DNA of 64,000 nt from contig CM067086.1 of the NCBI GenBank assembly GCA_034008185.1, positions 67,564,286 through 67,628,285 of the forward strand, written 5' to 3'. Position numbers and translations under genes: made by a program. This document shows, in pieces, positions 1-15,700 of the stretch (position 1 is the stretch's first letter; the number at the start of each line of letters is the position of its first letter). The notes beneath the pieces were generated by a model, which was not told where the DNA came from, made no database searches, and saw only the letters and a list, made by a program, of their open reading frames with translations. Source of the stretch: Gorsachius magnificus (lineage: Eukaryota; Chordata; Aves; Pelecaniformes; Ardeidae).

Positions 1-4704
<4,704 letters not shown>

Positions 4705-5048
4705 CCGGATGGCAGATTAAAAACTATTTATTGTTCGAAGTTCAAGTAGTTCAGAATTTATAAAAGGAGGATACGTGATGGAAAACTCAATTGATACATG
4801 GCATGACCTACACAAGAGTGGTCTGTAAAGTAACGTGCTCTGGGTCACTAATGGAAGGAACGTGAGGCACAGGGAGAACGCCAAGCTCACATTAGTCAGT
4901 GTTCTGCGTACAAAGGAAAATACATTTGGGTTGCCTTAATTCGTGATTGTATACTGGTAGAGGATTACTGCAACCCAGTGTTTACAGCCTGAATTTAAAA
5001 ACCCTGTTGCCTGGCTATCGCCTTGGTGGAAGAACTGCAACCTTGCCA

Positions 5049-5054
5049 AATAAA
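5049..5054 (+). terminator. CDKL1: AATAAA polyadenylation signal, CDKL1 proximal
   Basis: Canonical hexamer about 345 nt after the CDKL1 stop. It is a candidate only, because cleavage cannot be seen from sequence. Confidence 0.5.
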
Positions 5055-5610
5055 TCGGAGTCCCACTGTGTCAAAACAGCACTACTGCTTTAGACTGGGG
5101 CTAAGTCGCTGGTCCCACAAGGAGTGGTAAACATAAAGCCTGTGCGAGGTGAGGACGGAGCTGAGCCCGACTGCTCCAGTTAGCGATGAACCTGCTGGAA
5201 TAGCGCAGCTTGGAAGATACGCCCGTCTCATGCACTGCTTTTGTAGATCACAGAGTAGTAAAAGTACTGGCAGTGACTTGGACTTTGCAGAAGGCTCAAC
5301 AGGCACCGTTACCAGAGCATTTTGGTAGTAAAAGCACTTGTTTTGGTCATCTTTTCAGCGTTTCTCCTGCTTGTTTCTTCCTTGAATTATGAGGCTGGTT
5401 TTATTTGCTGTTTCTGTCAGTAGTGAAGTCACTTGCCTGTAGCGTTACAGAAATTATTTTTATCAAAAATAATTCATGAATATAATTTATAACATTGGTC
5501 AGACACAGGCAGGAATTCTACCTAAGCATATGTATTAGAACAATTCTTGGGTTTTGTGTAATCTCTGGATGCAATACTGTGTTTCCAGAGGTAATACTGT
5601 GTTGATTTTG

Positions 5611-5616
5611 AATAAA
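5611..5616 (+). terminator. CDKL1: AATAAA polyadenylation signal, CDKL1 distal
   Basis: Canonical hexamer about 907 nt after the stop. T-rich and GT-containing sequence follows, as is common at cleavage sites. Confidence 0.5.
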
Positions 5617-8003
5617 AGCAGCGTAGCTTGTTTTTCCAATTTACTGGATGTGTTTTACTCTATAAAGTTTCACTACTGGGCAAGGAACATTCTCTTCCTA
5701 CTTGAAACCTACAGTAAAAATGTTTTCTTTTCCCACTTCTGTGTTCAACAACAGTAAAAGCAGTTTCAGTGGGACAGATGCCGTCCCCTCACAGAGTGTG
5801 CCAGTCTACCTTTTATTTCATATTATAATTTATTTTAATCATCTTGTACGTTGTGTCCATAGGTAGTTTTGGTTACACTCAGGAAGCTTTGGCGTTCCAG
5901 TGTTTCCAGCATGGACGCTCAGCCATCTAACCCTGTGCACGTGCAAGGTGCCGCAGCGGCCACGAGCAGTCGACAGCCTGGCAGTCAGCTCCTGGACACA
6001 GCCCCGGGCAGCGCAGGCTGGAGGCAGCTTCATTCCGGGACACCGTTCCTGCCCAGGCTGTGCCAGGAGATGCCAGGAAGGATCTGCCCCACGATGCAGC
6101 TAGTGCAAAATGTGATCCTCTCCGGTGCTTGGCATCATTTCCTTCAGGGGATGAGATGACAATGGGGGATAAGAAAGGAGACTCTCTGTTACGCAGAGGT
6201 ACCGTGGCCGAGACGTATTGAAATCTGCTTGCTTGGCATCGCCTGCCACCTTTCTCTCCCCTACCACTAAAGCCAGGAATTTAACTAAAACCGCTATATT
6301 CTTCCTGAGGCTGAATCATTCTCTTATTTAGCAGGAGTGGTACGGATGCAACTAAGAGGTACACAGAAGTAATACAGTCCATGTCAGCATACGGCAAAAA
6401 CGCGTGCAAGGGCGTATCTACGAGATCCTGCTTCTCCGCAGGTGGAGCAGCGTTCAGATCCTCAGCTCAGCGTTGATGAGGTTAGACTGCCTGCCTACAG
6501 ATCACTCCATTAAAAAAAAAAAAACAAAGGCTACATGAATCAAAGCATGAAGAACAGAAAAAGGTCCCTAAGCTGTTTTATTAAATCGTCGCCCATTGAT
6601 GGGGCGAGATGCTCAGAGAGTATCATAGAATCATAGAATGTTTTGGGTTGGAAGGGACTCCCAGAGGTCACCCAGCCCAACCCCCCCGCAGGAGCAGGGA
6701 CACCTTGAACCACATCAGGTTGCTCACAGCCCCGTCCAACCTGGCCTGGAATGGTCCCAGGGATGGGGCCTCCACCCCCTCTCTGGGCAACCTGTTCCAG
6801 TGTTTCACCACCCTCACTGGAAAGAATTTCTGCCTTAGATCCAGTCTAAACCTGCCCTGCTTCAGTTTAAAGCCATCCCCCCTTGTCCTGTCCCAGCTGG
6901 CCCTACTAAAAAGCTTGTCCCCCCCTTTCCTCTGGGCCCCCTTGAAGCCCTGAGCGGCCGCACTCAGCTCTGCCCGCAGCCTCCTCTGCTCCAGGCTGAA
7001 CACCCCCAACTCTCCCAGCCTGGCCTCAGAGCAGAGGGGCTCCAGCCCTCGGATCATTTTAGTAGCCCTCCCCTGGCCCCGCTCCAACAGGTCCATGTCC
7101 TCCTTGTGCTGAGGGCTCCCGAGCTGGACGCAGGGCTCCAGGGGAGGTCTCCCCAGAGCAGAGCAGAGGGGCACAATCCCCTCCCTCGACGCTGGCCACA
7201 CTTCTCCTGATGCAGCCCAGGGTAGGGTTGGCTTCTGGGCCGCCAGCGCCCATGGCCAGCTCCTGGCCAGCTTTTCATCCCCCAGCACCCCCAAGTCCCT
7301 CTGGGCAGGGCTGCTCTCCATCCTTTCTTCCCCCAGCCTGTACTGATACTGGGGGTTACCCCGACCCAGGGGCAGGACCTTGCACTTGGCCTTGTTGAAC
7401 CTCATGAGGTTCACACGGGCCCACCTCTCCAGCCTGTCCAGGTCTCTCTGGATGACATCCCGTCCTTCTGGTGTGTCAACCGCACCACTCAGCTGGGTGT
7501 CATCCGCAAACTTGCGGAGGGTGCATTCAATCTTGCTAAGTCATTGATGAATATATTAAACAGCAACGGTCCCAGTACGGACCCCTGAGGGACACCACTC
7601 GTCACCAGAGTAAACAGCTCTCATTCCCACAGCATTGACAACAGGCAATAAAAGTGTACAACGCTGCTGCTTCACACCACCGACATCCTTCCCGCTGTCG
7701 TTTTGCACACAAATTTCTGTGCAATTAAATATTTGAAAGTTTCTAATTGATGTATTAACAGCTCCCTATAAAAACAGGAAAAAAATGACTATGCACAGAA
7801 GCCTGCCTTTCTGTTGGTTCACCATATAGTTTAAGCTTAAGAAAACTGAATTGCATAAAAGATTGCGTACAGCTTTTAAGGCTGCATTGGGAGATCTGGG
7901 CTTCTTTCCATACCTGGAAATTCACTACCGTCTACAACTCAATTTATGCAACCTGTGATAAATACTATGGAATCGGATACGTCTCAGTTACGTGCAGTTG
8001 TGT
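5617..8003. other. CDKL1-DMAC2L convergent intergenic region
   Basis: This is the space between two converging 3' ends. It contains one minus-strand CR1 (6622-7612) and an A-run near 6513-6524. I see no gene in 5760-6620 or 7613-8000. Confidence 0.65.
6622..7612 (-). mobile_element. CR1 LINE, 3' kilobase, minus strand
   Basis: Read on the minus strand, it begins in the reverse transcriptase around [13 protein letters not shown] and FADD-like sequence, then continues through a 248-codon open stretch (7414-6668) that includes [17 protein letters not shown] and the ORF2 C-terminus. It ends with the tail seen on the plus strand as ATCATAGAATCATAGAATG. A frame break separates the RT core from the long open stretch, so it is inactive. 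Confidence 0.94.
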
Positions 8004-8008
8004 TTATT
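8003..8008 (-). terminator. DMAC2L: AATAAA hexamer overlapping the DMAC2L stop codon
   Basis: The last codon and stop (GAA TAA) followed by A create AATAAA on the minus strand. I saw no other clear AATAAA on this strand in the next 300 nt, so the 3' UTR may be only tens of nucleotides long. Confidence 0.45.
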
Positions 8009-8118
8009 CTAAATCCAGCTCCAGCTCCAGGTTTGGCAGTGCCTGCCGAAGGACGTGCGCAGTAGTTTCTTTCTCTCTTATCCCAGGAAGGTCACTCAGA
8101 TACAAATATTGAAGGTTC
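8004..8118 (-). CDS. DMAC2L: DMAC2L exon 4 (terminal)
   Basis: The acceptor TATAG precedes 8118, whose G completes Thr. The exon encodes [20 protein letters not shown], then [10 protein letters not shown] and ELELDLE, and stops with TAA at 8006-8004. It matches the LSDLPGVREKE-type C-terminus of mammalian DMAC2L. Confidence 0.93.
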
Positions 8119-11100
8119 CTATAAGTAGAAAGAAAAATCAGCAATTACTATTTAACTGTTGACACAGAAATGATACAAAGGATTATTCTACCACGGTTAT
8201 TTTGAGTATTTTAAAAGGTTACTGGTTCTAAGGGAGGTTTTTTCTGAAGTGGGTGCTTAAAAGCTTTTAGCTCACTGTAAGTTCAGTCCTTCTGCACAGC
8301 TTAAAAAGAGATCCTGGACCCCCCACACCAGGAAGCTTCCTTTACATTAAATAGTATTTAATAATTTCAACAGCAATTTTGTAAAAGTTCTTTTAATGTA
8401 AACAATAGAATAATATAGGAAGTCCTTAACAGTAACCTTCTGTAGGATGAAATCTGAGTCAACCGCATCACCCGTTTGCAGATGCCTATCAACTCCGTGC
8501 AATACTACACAGTTACCTGAAGTTCAATAAAGCACCTACGGACGTGCTGCGGAGCTGCAGAGCACCCAACCCGTGCTGCTTCCTGCACCTGAGCACCAGA
8601 AAACAGAGCTCTGCCCTAAGACCTTTCAGGCTGCAGTGAGCACCAGATGATAACTGAGCGATGGGAAGCGGTGTAGGGAGACAATAAAAGTTACAGGACA
8701 TCGTCAGAGCCTGCCCTGGGAAGGAGCTGCCACAAGGGGGGTCAGGAGTAGAAACCAAGGTGATCGTTAGTCACTTATTCTCAAGCAAAACCCACCTCGT
8801 GTGGCAGCGTGAAGGGAAGCTGTACGTGGTCACTGCTCTTGCAAAGGTTGTGTGTCAGCAGGAGCGCATGTCCTGCTCTCATTTCTGCAGCAATCAACGC
8901 TGCATAAGCTACTTCACATGGAAATGGGAGATGCTGTGCTCAACTCTGACGGCAGAAGCGCAACTATGGATTCAGGTACTGCGGCGGAGGGTTCCCGCTT
9001 GCCTCAGTGCTACACAACTCCCTGATGCCAGCCTTAAAAGGCTGATTAATACGCGCATGTTAATCCACGTGTCTTTCCAGAGCTATCCACCACGCCTGAA
9101 AAAACATTCCCTGCAAGTGGCAGTGCCACCCCTCCCAGGCTGTCATTCAGGTCAGTCCCCAATGCCAGCCACCCCACAGCGCGTCTGAAACAGCCCGGAA
9201 ACATTCAGACCTTAGCCCTTCAGTCAACGCAATCCCAAAACCGCGGGGTGGTAACAGGTAGGGAGCAAGAAGACCTCAGCAGCTCACGTACGTCAGCTTG
9301 TGAAGTGCAATGATGCCTTTATCTGTGACATTCCCGCAGGAAATGATCTTCAGCTGGAGGAGGCTCTTCTGTAGATTCTCTGTCTGGCTGAGCCTCTGCA
9401 GACACTCGTCCTGTATGTAAATACACTTCTGCAGTGTGATTTCTGCGACATGTTCAAGACCATCTGGAAAGACCAAAATGAGCGCTTGCTCCAGCATACC
9501 AGGAACAAGCCGTACTCGTTAACTTCTCACTAATTCAGTAACTGCCTCCAAAACTGCGCAGCAACACGCTCCTCTATCCAGTGAGGCCGTAACACACAGT
9601 GATGCTCCAAAGACCCTTTATGGGACTTCAAATATATGAAAACCCCAGGGTTTGTATCTTTTTGGTAAGATTCCAAGAGCTTTGACATGGGAAAGTAAAA
9701 AAAAAAGAAGCTCTACAAGTTTGGGAGATAAACGATGACTCCGAATTAGGAATATAATAATGTAAGAAATTCAAGGTCCCTTGCCAATAAAAAAAATAAA
9801 AAGGTCTGTTCCCCATTTTGGTTTTTGTTATTTAAAGGAGACCTGAAACAATCTCTTTTTTATTGTTAAGAAACTGAGAGCTCACTGATTTTTTTTGGTC
9901 TTTGAAAACATCATAAATGCCTGGAGAACAAGGACTATTATGACATCACAGACACCGAAACCATCCCTTGGTTTAGAAGAAAAAAAGAGTAAAGTATTGC
10001 TTTTTGGTGCCAACTACTTAACTATGAACTCAATGAAACAGCAAATCTTTGTCGCACTTCCTTAGTGCTACTGTCACGCCAGGTAAGGGCTGATGAAATT
10101 CCCAATCTCTTTCCACTTCACACCATGCCTCCGGTGAAATCTTAGGAACTGCTGAATATTTGTAAAGCCATTTTAAGGACAAAAGAAAGAAAAAGATTTC
10201 AAAAGATTTCTCTATATCTTACTAAGGAATGAGAAAAGGAGCCGGTTATTCATATTTTGAAGCAACTAAAAGAACCAAGACCATTCAGTATAAACATTGC
10301 ACACTTGTGTCTACCTTACCCAAATAGTCAAATCCCCTGTACATGATGCAAGAGTCGGTGGCGTTAATTGCTTCTATCTTGTACTTCCCCAAGGGCCCTG
10401 TTGGGAGACCGTTGTAGTCCTGCTGCCATTTCTGATAGCCTTGATAGCGCACCAGGGCACCGCATCGCAACAGCCACTCTGAAGCTGCCCTGTCGGGGCC
10501 AACGGCTTCTATACGTTCATAGTCCACTCTGCCAAGACAGAAGGAGCACCCACACCGTTTCTATAATGCGGCAGCTTTATCGCCCTTACGGTAACAATAC
10601 TGCACGAGTATTTGGGGGTGTGCATGATAAGATGCCAGAAGAGTAAGAATATGATTTACTGGAAGTGGTTTACGTATAATTATTTGGATTGTGCTGGTTC
10701 TTAATCAGTCTGGCATAAGGGGTTTTTTTTCAACTTGTTTTAAATGGCAGTTACTTTTGTTAAAAAAAAGAAAGAATACAAATGTAACTTGACTTGGCAC
10801 GTGTTAGCCCTTCTAATTGATTGTTTCCTTCCATGTCTGTAAGGAGGGAGAAAAAATGCCTTTCTCTCCCCAAAGTAAGGCTTGACAACAATTGCAAATT
10901 TGTCCCCCAAACGTATTTTGATTATATAAAAACTGAACATTGCCTGTCACACGTATGCCATTCCCAAAGCCGCCTTCTCAACAATTACTGTATTTCAAAG
11001 ACACACTTCAGCAATTAGTTAAGATCCCTGGATCCGTTCACTTCAAGGATATCTTAGTCTGGCGAGCAATGCTGAAGACAGAAGCAGAGACCTGGAAGAG

Positions 11101-12051
11101 ACTCCTGTCTGGCTGAGCTTCCCGCCCCATTACAGCAATCAGCTACACCATGCAACCCTTTCCACAGAACTAGAAGACACAAGGCAAAACTATTAGCTAC
11201 TGGCAAAAGTTATGGGCAGAGAAAGTTTCACAGAGAAAGGCTTTATCTTTCGGGTCGGCCTCTTCTCCCTGGTAATGGGCGATAGGACGAGGGGGAATGG
11301 CCTCAAGTTGTGCCAGGGGAGGTTTAGGTAGGACATTGGGAAAAATTTCTTCCCCAAAAGGGTTGTCAAGCACTGGAAGGGGCTGCCCAGGGAGGTGGTC
11401 GAGTCCCCATCCCTGGGGGGATTTAAAAGCCGGCAGACGAGGTGCTTAGGGCCAGGGTTTAGTGGTGGGATGGCAGGGTTAGGTTAATGGTTGGGCTTGA
11501 TGATCTTAAAGGGCTTTTCCAACCTAAACGATTCTATGATTTTACAAGTGAGTGGGAAATCCTAGTGTGGCTGGATCACATGGTAAACGATGGGTTGGTT
11601 TGATACTTGCCTGAATTAGTAAAGCTGGCATGGCTGTGCGATTGGCTTAAATGCAGTCAGGGGTTAAAGGAAGACGGGCATTTAGGGAGGGAATCCACAC
11701 AGCCAGCTTGCCTTGGCCACCTGGGGAGGGGAGCAAAGCACACCCCTCTGCAAGGCCACAGCTTTGTGATGGGAAACAGGCAAGGAACCCCTGTCAAGCA
11801 CCCACATGCAACCTGGGGGAAAAGAACACCCGTAATAGAAGATGTTCTCTCCACTCCTGGGATGTAATGCTCCCTGCTTCAGAGGCGGTGCAGCGGACAC
11901 CCGGGACCCCGTTAACTGACTTGTGCACCGCCAATCGCTCTTACTTGTTGAACACGGCATTCAGCCATCCCCAGAAGCGTCTGCAGGCGCCCGGCGGCGG
12001 CGGCAGCTTGCTCGGGCTGCACACCGGCCGCACGAGTTTTCCCAGCAGCAT
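8004..12051 (-). CDS. DMAC2L: DMAC2L (ATP5S), ATP synthase coupling factor B-like; exons 12051-11945, 10528-10320, 9463-9292, 8118-8004
   Basis: Mitochondrial leucine-rich-repeat protein known as ATP synthase subunit s or factor B, associated with the inner membrane and with ATP synthase coupling and complex assembly. Four GT-AG exons join to a protein of 200 residues. The N-terminus [11 protein letters not shown] is basic and lacks acids, as expected of a mitochondrial targeting peptide, and leads to [12 protein letters not shown]. Exon 2 carries [16 protein letters not shown] and [14 protein letters not shown], the exon 3 core is [13 protein letters not shown] followed by [15 protein letters not shown], and exon 4 gives [17 protein letters not shown]; these LRR-type segments match mammalian DMAC2L. 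Split codons rebuild Lys, Asp and Thr cleanly at the three joins. It is divergent from L2HGDH through a shared CpG island and convergent with CDKL1. The AATAAA hexamer overlaps the stop codon. Confidence 0.95.
8119..9291 (-). other. DMAC2L: DMAC2L intron 3
   Basis: A 1.17-kb intron with no repeat or gene that I recognise. Open stretches on either strand here show no family resemblance. Confidence 0.75.
9292..9463 (-). CDS. DMAC2L: DMAC2L exon 3
   Basis: The acceptor TTTCCAG precedes 9463 and the donor GTACGT starts at 9291. The exon is 172 nt and encodes [31 protein letters not shown] and [15 protein letters not shown], the leucine-rich-repeat core with regularly spaced Leu/Ile. Confidence 0.94.
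9464..10319 (-). other. DMAC2L: DMAC2L intron 2
   Basis: An 0.86-kb AT-rich intron. Nothing else was recognised in it. Confidence 0.78.
10320..10528 (-). CDS. DMAC2L: DMAC2L exon 2
   Basis: The acceptor TTGGCAG precedes position 10528 and the donor GTAAGG starts at 10319. The exon is 209 nt; its first base completes Lys and its last base opens an Asp codon. It encodes [18 protein letters not shown] and [19 protein letters not shown], nearly family-consensus. Confidence 0.94.
10529..11944 (-). other. DMAC2L: DMAC2L intron 1
   Basis: A 1.4-kb intron carrying one CR1 fragment (11251-11541). The rest appears unique and non-coding. Confidence 0.78.
11251..11541 (+). mobile_element. CR1 LINE 3' fragment
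   Basis: It carries the ORF2 C-terminal region with [21 protein letters not shown] coding, then the 3' UTR GGCTTGATGATCTTAAAGGG and the tail ACGATTCTATGAT. It belongs to the group with GATGATCTTAAAGG near its 3' end and is antisense to DMAC2L. Confidence 0.92.
11945..12051 (-). CDS. DMAC2L: DMAC2L exon 1 (coding part)
   Basis: ATG is at 12051-12049. It encodes [20 protein letters not shown], then [15 protein letters not shown], and ends with AA of a split Lys codon before donor GTAAGA (11944-11939). The arginine-rich, proline-run N-terminus is consistent with mitochondrial import. [10 protein letters not shown] is the conserved anchor that fixed the frame. Confidence 0.9.
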
Positions 12052-12700
12052 TCGTGCTCTTGAAGAAAAGGCGAGAGGGGAACCACAGGTGGGTTTTGGA
12101 GTGCCAGCGCCAGCCCCCCGAGCAGCAGGACCCGGCTTCCCCTCAAGGCCTAGTCAGGTCCGTCAGCCCCGCAGGAACGGCGCCCGCAGGGGAAGCCCCG
12201 GGGCTCGGCGCCCGCAGGGAAGACCCCACCGCACCTCAGGGCTCGCACCGCCCCCCCCCCCCCCCCGGGATCCCCTCCCGCCGGGCTGCCCCCGAGGCGC
12301 CGAGCGGGCGAACCGTGCACGGAGGCCGACCCCCCCCCGCGCGGCGGCGGCGCTGCTGCGGCGGCGGGCGGGCGGCGGCGGGGCCGTGGCGCTGTGGCGG
12401 GCCCAGCGCCGCCAGCGCAGGTGAGGCCGCGGGGCGGGAGCGGGGGGCGGCCCTGCCTGAGCCCCCCCGGGGCCGCCGGCCCGCGCCCCCCCCTCCCTCA
12501 CGGCGGGAGGGGGTCGGGGCGGGAGGCGGGCTGCCCCCCCCGGGCAGAGGAGCGTGTCTGACGGCTGCCGGGGTGGGCTTACGGCCGTCTCTGTCTCCCT
12601 GCAGCACTTTCGACGTGGCGGTGGTGGGCGCGGGAATCGTGGGGCTGGCCTCGGCCCGGGAGCTCGTCCGGCGGCACCCCTCGCTCGCCTTCGCCGTGCT
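12052..12700. promoter_or_regulatory. CpG island, candidate bidirectional promoter of DMAC2L and L2HGDH
   Basis: Very GC- and CpG-rich sequence, with a C16 run at 12251-12266, lies between the DMAC2L ATG (12051) and the first L2HGDH exon (coding by about 12330). The coding starts are only about 280 bp apart and point away from each other. No TATA box is evident, as usual for CpG promoters. The island limits are estimated by eye. Confidence 0.75.
12330..12420 (+). CDS. L2HGDH: L2HGDH exon 1 (start uncertain)
   Basis: The exon ends ...CGCCAGCGCAG before donor GTGAGG (12421). In the frame set by exon 2 it reads [19 protein letters not shown] then RAQRRQR, a plausible mitochondrial leader. The frame stays open upstream past 12052 without an ATG; ATGs in frame occur only beyond the opposing DMAC2L exon. 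The leader is interrupted upstream by C-runs (12251-12266 and about 12330-12338), where an indel is easy to imagine. Confidence 0.6.
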
Positions 12701-15700
12701 GGAGAAGGAGCAGGAGCTAGGTACGGTGCCTGCGTGTCCTCCTCAGCCGTGTGTTTGGGGTCACCGGCTGTCAGTCTGTCAGAAACCTCTACTGAAGCCG
12801 CCCGCTCGCCAAAACCTCAGTATTTCATGAACATACATGCAAAGGGAGGCTCTGCTTTCGGGTGGGCGAGCAGCCGTGGGAGAGCATCTGCCCTTGTCGC
12901 TGAAGCAGGTGATGGATTCCCTCTGCACCAGGAAGAGCATCTTCATTCCCAGGCGTTGCTGGCTTTGCCCTGATGGGGGATTTCTTCCTCCCTCCACCCA
13001 GGGATGCATCCTTCAGTGGGGCAGCAGAGCCGTCATCAGCCTGTGCTTCGCTGCTGGGGCTTCACCTTAGGACTTTTAAGTTAAGAAAGACGTGAACGTT
13101 GCCGCTCCCTTGTTTGAAAGCGGCAGGGCTTACTGGCCTGGGGCTCCAGCAGCAGCAGGGATTTCAGGGAAAAGGCCAAGGAGGGTGAACGACTCGAGTA
13201 AGGGGCAGCGCAGATTGCAAAGGGAACAAGGGCAGGGCAGGTTTAGTGCTGCACGGAGCAGGCGGAGGAGAGGATGAGCTGAGAAATGGTGCCAGGATGG
13301 CTTTTTGGTGGGACGTGAGGAGGCATGAGAAGAGCAAACAGTGATGGTTGGTGGGTAGGGAGGGAGGGTCAAGAAGTGACCTGGGCGAGGGGACAGAGTG
13401 TACCTTCAGCAAGTTCGCTGATGACACAGAACTGGGAGGAGTGGCTGATACACCAGAGGGCTGCGCTGCCATTCAGTAAGACCTGGGCAGGCTGGAGAGT
13501 TGGGTGGAGAGGAACCTGATGGAGTTCAACAAGGGCAAGTGCCAAGTGCTGGCCCTGGGGAGGTCAAACCCCATGCACCAGGACAGGCTGGGGGCTGACC
13601 TGCTGGGAAGCAGCTCTGCCCAGAGGGACCTGGGAGTCCTGGTGGACGACAAGCTGACCACGAGCCAGCAGGGTGCCCTGGTTGCCCAGAAGGCCAATGG
13701 CATCCTGGGGTGCATTAAGGGGAGTGTGACCAGCAGGGCGAGGGAGGTTCTCCTCCCCCTCTACTCTGCCCTGCTGAGACCCCACCTGGAGCACTGGGTC
13801 CAGTTCTGGGCTCCCCAGTTCAAGAAAGATGAGGAACTCCTAGAAAGAGTCCAAAAGAGAGCAACTAGGATGATAAAGGGACTCGAACATCTCCCCTATG
13901 TATGAGGAAAGGCTGAGGGAGTTGGGCTTGTTCAGCCTGAAGAAGAGAAGACTGAGAAGGGACCTCATTAACACATACAAATATCTTAAGGGCAGAAATC
14001 ATGAGGACGGAACCAGTCTCTTTGCAGTGGTGTCCAGCGCCAGGACAAGGGGCAATGGATACAAACTGAAGCAGAAGAGGTTTCAGTTGAACATGAGGAG
14101 GAACTTCTTTACTCTGAGGGTGACGGAGCCCTGGCCCAGGCTGCCCAGGGGGGCTGTGGAGTCTCCTTCTCTGGAGATATTCAAAGCCCGCCTGGATGAA
14201 GTCCTGTGTAACATGCTCTAGGAGAACCTGCTTAGCAGGGGGGTTGGACTGGGTGATCTCCTGAGGTCCCTTCCAACCCTTGCGATTCTGTGATTCTGTG
14301 AAGAAGAGCTACTTAAAAATGTCTGGGGGCTGCCGGTCTGGGCAAAGTCTACACCTGTCTGTTAACTGCCAGAACTTAAAACCACAGTCATTTGCCCCGT
14401 GTTTCTGGATATCCCTGTATATGCTGTGCTCGGTGCTGCATGGCAGGCCAAAGGTAAAGAACTAACACAGGGATAACTGGGAAGATATCGCTAGTTACTG
14501 ACCCAGCATTAGCCGGGGTAAAATGGCACAGCTCCAGTGTTGCCTGCTTACACAGTAAATCTTGAGGCACTCTGCGCCTGGGCATCTGTCCTGGCTTTGA
14601 AATAAAAAAGAACAAGCCCTGTTGCTTCCTTGAAAGCTTTTCCAGTGTGCTCAAGTGTGAGCACAGGTTCATCGTAAGCAGTCTTTTCACACCGAGTGCT
14701 TATGCAGATACATGGTGGGAGCAACCGCAAGGGATCACATCAGTGGCTAACTCAAAATAAAACCTATGAGCCCAAGCTCTCCCTTTAAATAGCTCCATCA
14801 GCCAGGCTATACATTGCTCTTGAGATGTTATGTGTACCATATGAAGTGGCTTTTTATCCCCAAGACAGGACATATGTGAAGTCCTTAACAGTTGTGTGAG
14901 TGTGAAGCAGGAACGACCTTTGGGAGTCAATATGTTCAGAGGGAGAACCTGCCCAAATTACTTCAATAAAAATTTTTATGATATTTTTCACCTCTATTTT
15001 ACTGAGTTACAAAGAGCAGCCTAATCCAGTTCACAAATACTTGAAAAGCCTACCAGGCCTGCCAACATGTCCAAGAAAATTGAGGATTGCACAGACATTA
15101 TGTTAGATGCCTTTCTTTTTAAAAATTGAATTTCTTACAATTAGTTTTAACATTAACATACAATTAGTCTTAACAATTCTGATTGATTGGCTGCAGTTGT
15201 AGCTCTTGGAGGAAAAACTCATGATTTAGGGTTTTTCTTTCTTTTTTTTTCTTTCCCCTGTTGATTCAACACATCGCAAGCTGTGATGGTTTCCTATTAA
15301 CTAGGTCTTGCTGTGTCAGTGTTTTTTTAGCCTTTTGAGACCAAGGGAGGAATTGTGTTTGCTGTGCAGTTACCTTATTTGAGCATCTCTTGTTGTAACG
15401 CTGATTTAGGGCAGTACTTCAAGTTATTCATTCTTCTGGCAGCTGAAGTAGTTAAGGTATGAACCAATCATGGGAACATGTGTTTTAATAATGTATTTTT
15501 CTTTCTGTTTAGCTCATCACCAGAGCGGACATAACAGTGGTGTGATTCACAGTGGAATTTACTACAAACCTGGATCTCTGAAAGCTAAGCTGTGTGTGCA
15601 GGGTGCAGCCCTCTGCTACGAGTACTGTGACCAGAAGGGAATACCATATAAACAGTGTGGGAAGGTATAGGAACTGCTCTGTGTTCTTACTGTACCTTTG

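Larger units (their letters stand above)
4705..5616 (+). other. CDKL1: CDKL1 3' UTR
   Basis: AT-rich sequence follows the CDKL1 stop. Two AATAAA hexamers at 5049-5054 and 5611-5616 give candidate short and long 3' UTRs of about 0.35 and 0.9 kb. The limits are inferred from the hexamers alone. Confidence 0.6.

Noticed and set aside
6668..7414. A 248-codon minus-strand open frame as a host gene
   Set aside because: It is CR1 ORF2 reverse transcriptase C-terminal coding, bounded by the CR1 tail at 6622.
11651..12424. A 257-codon plus-strand open frame with an upstream ATG as the true L2HGDH start
   Set aside because: It runs antisense through DMAC2L exon 1 and its upstream part has no resemblance to any L2HGDH leader. 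Only the final about 27 codons are believable coding sequence.
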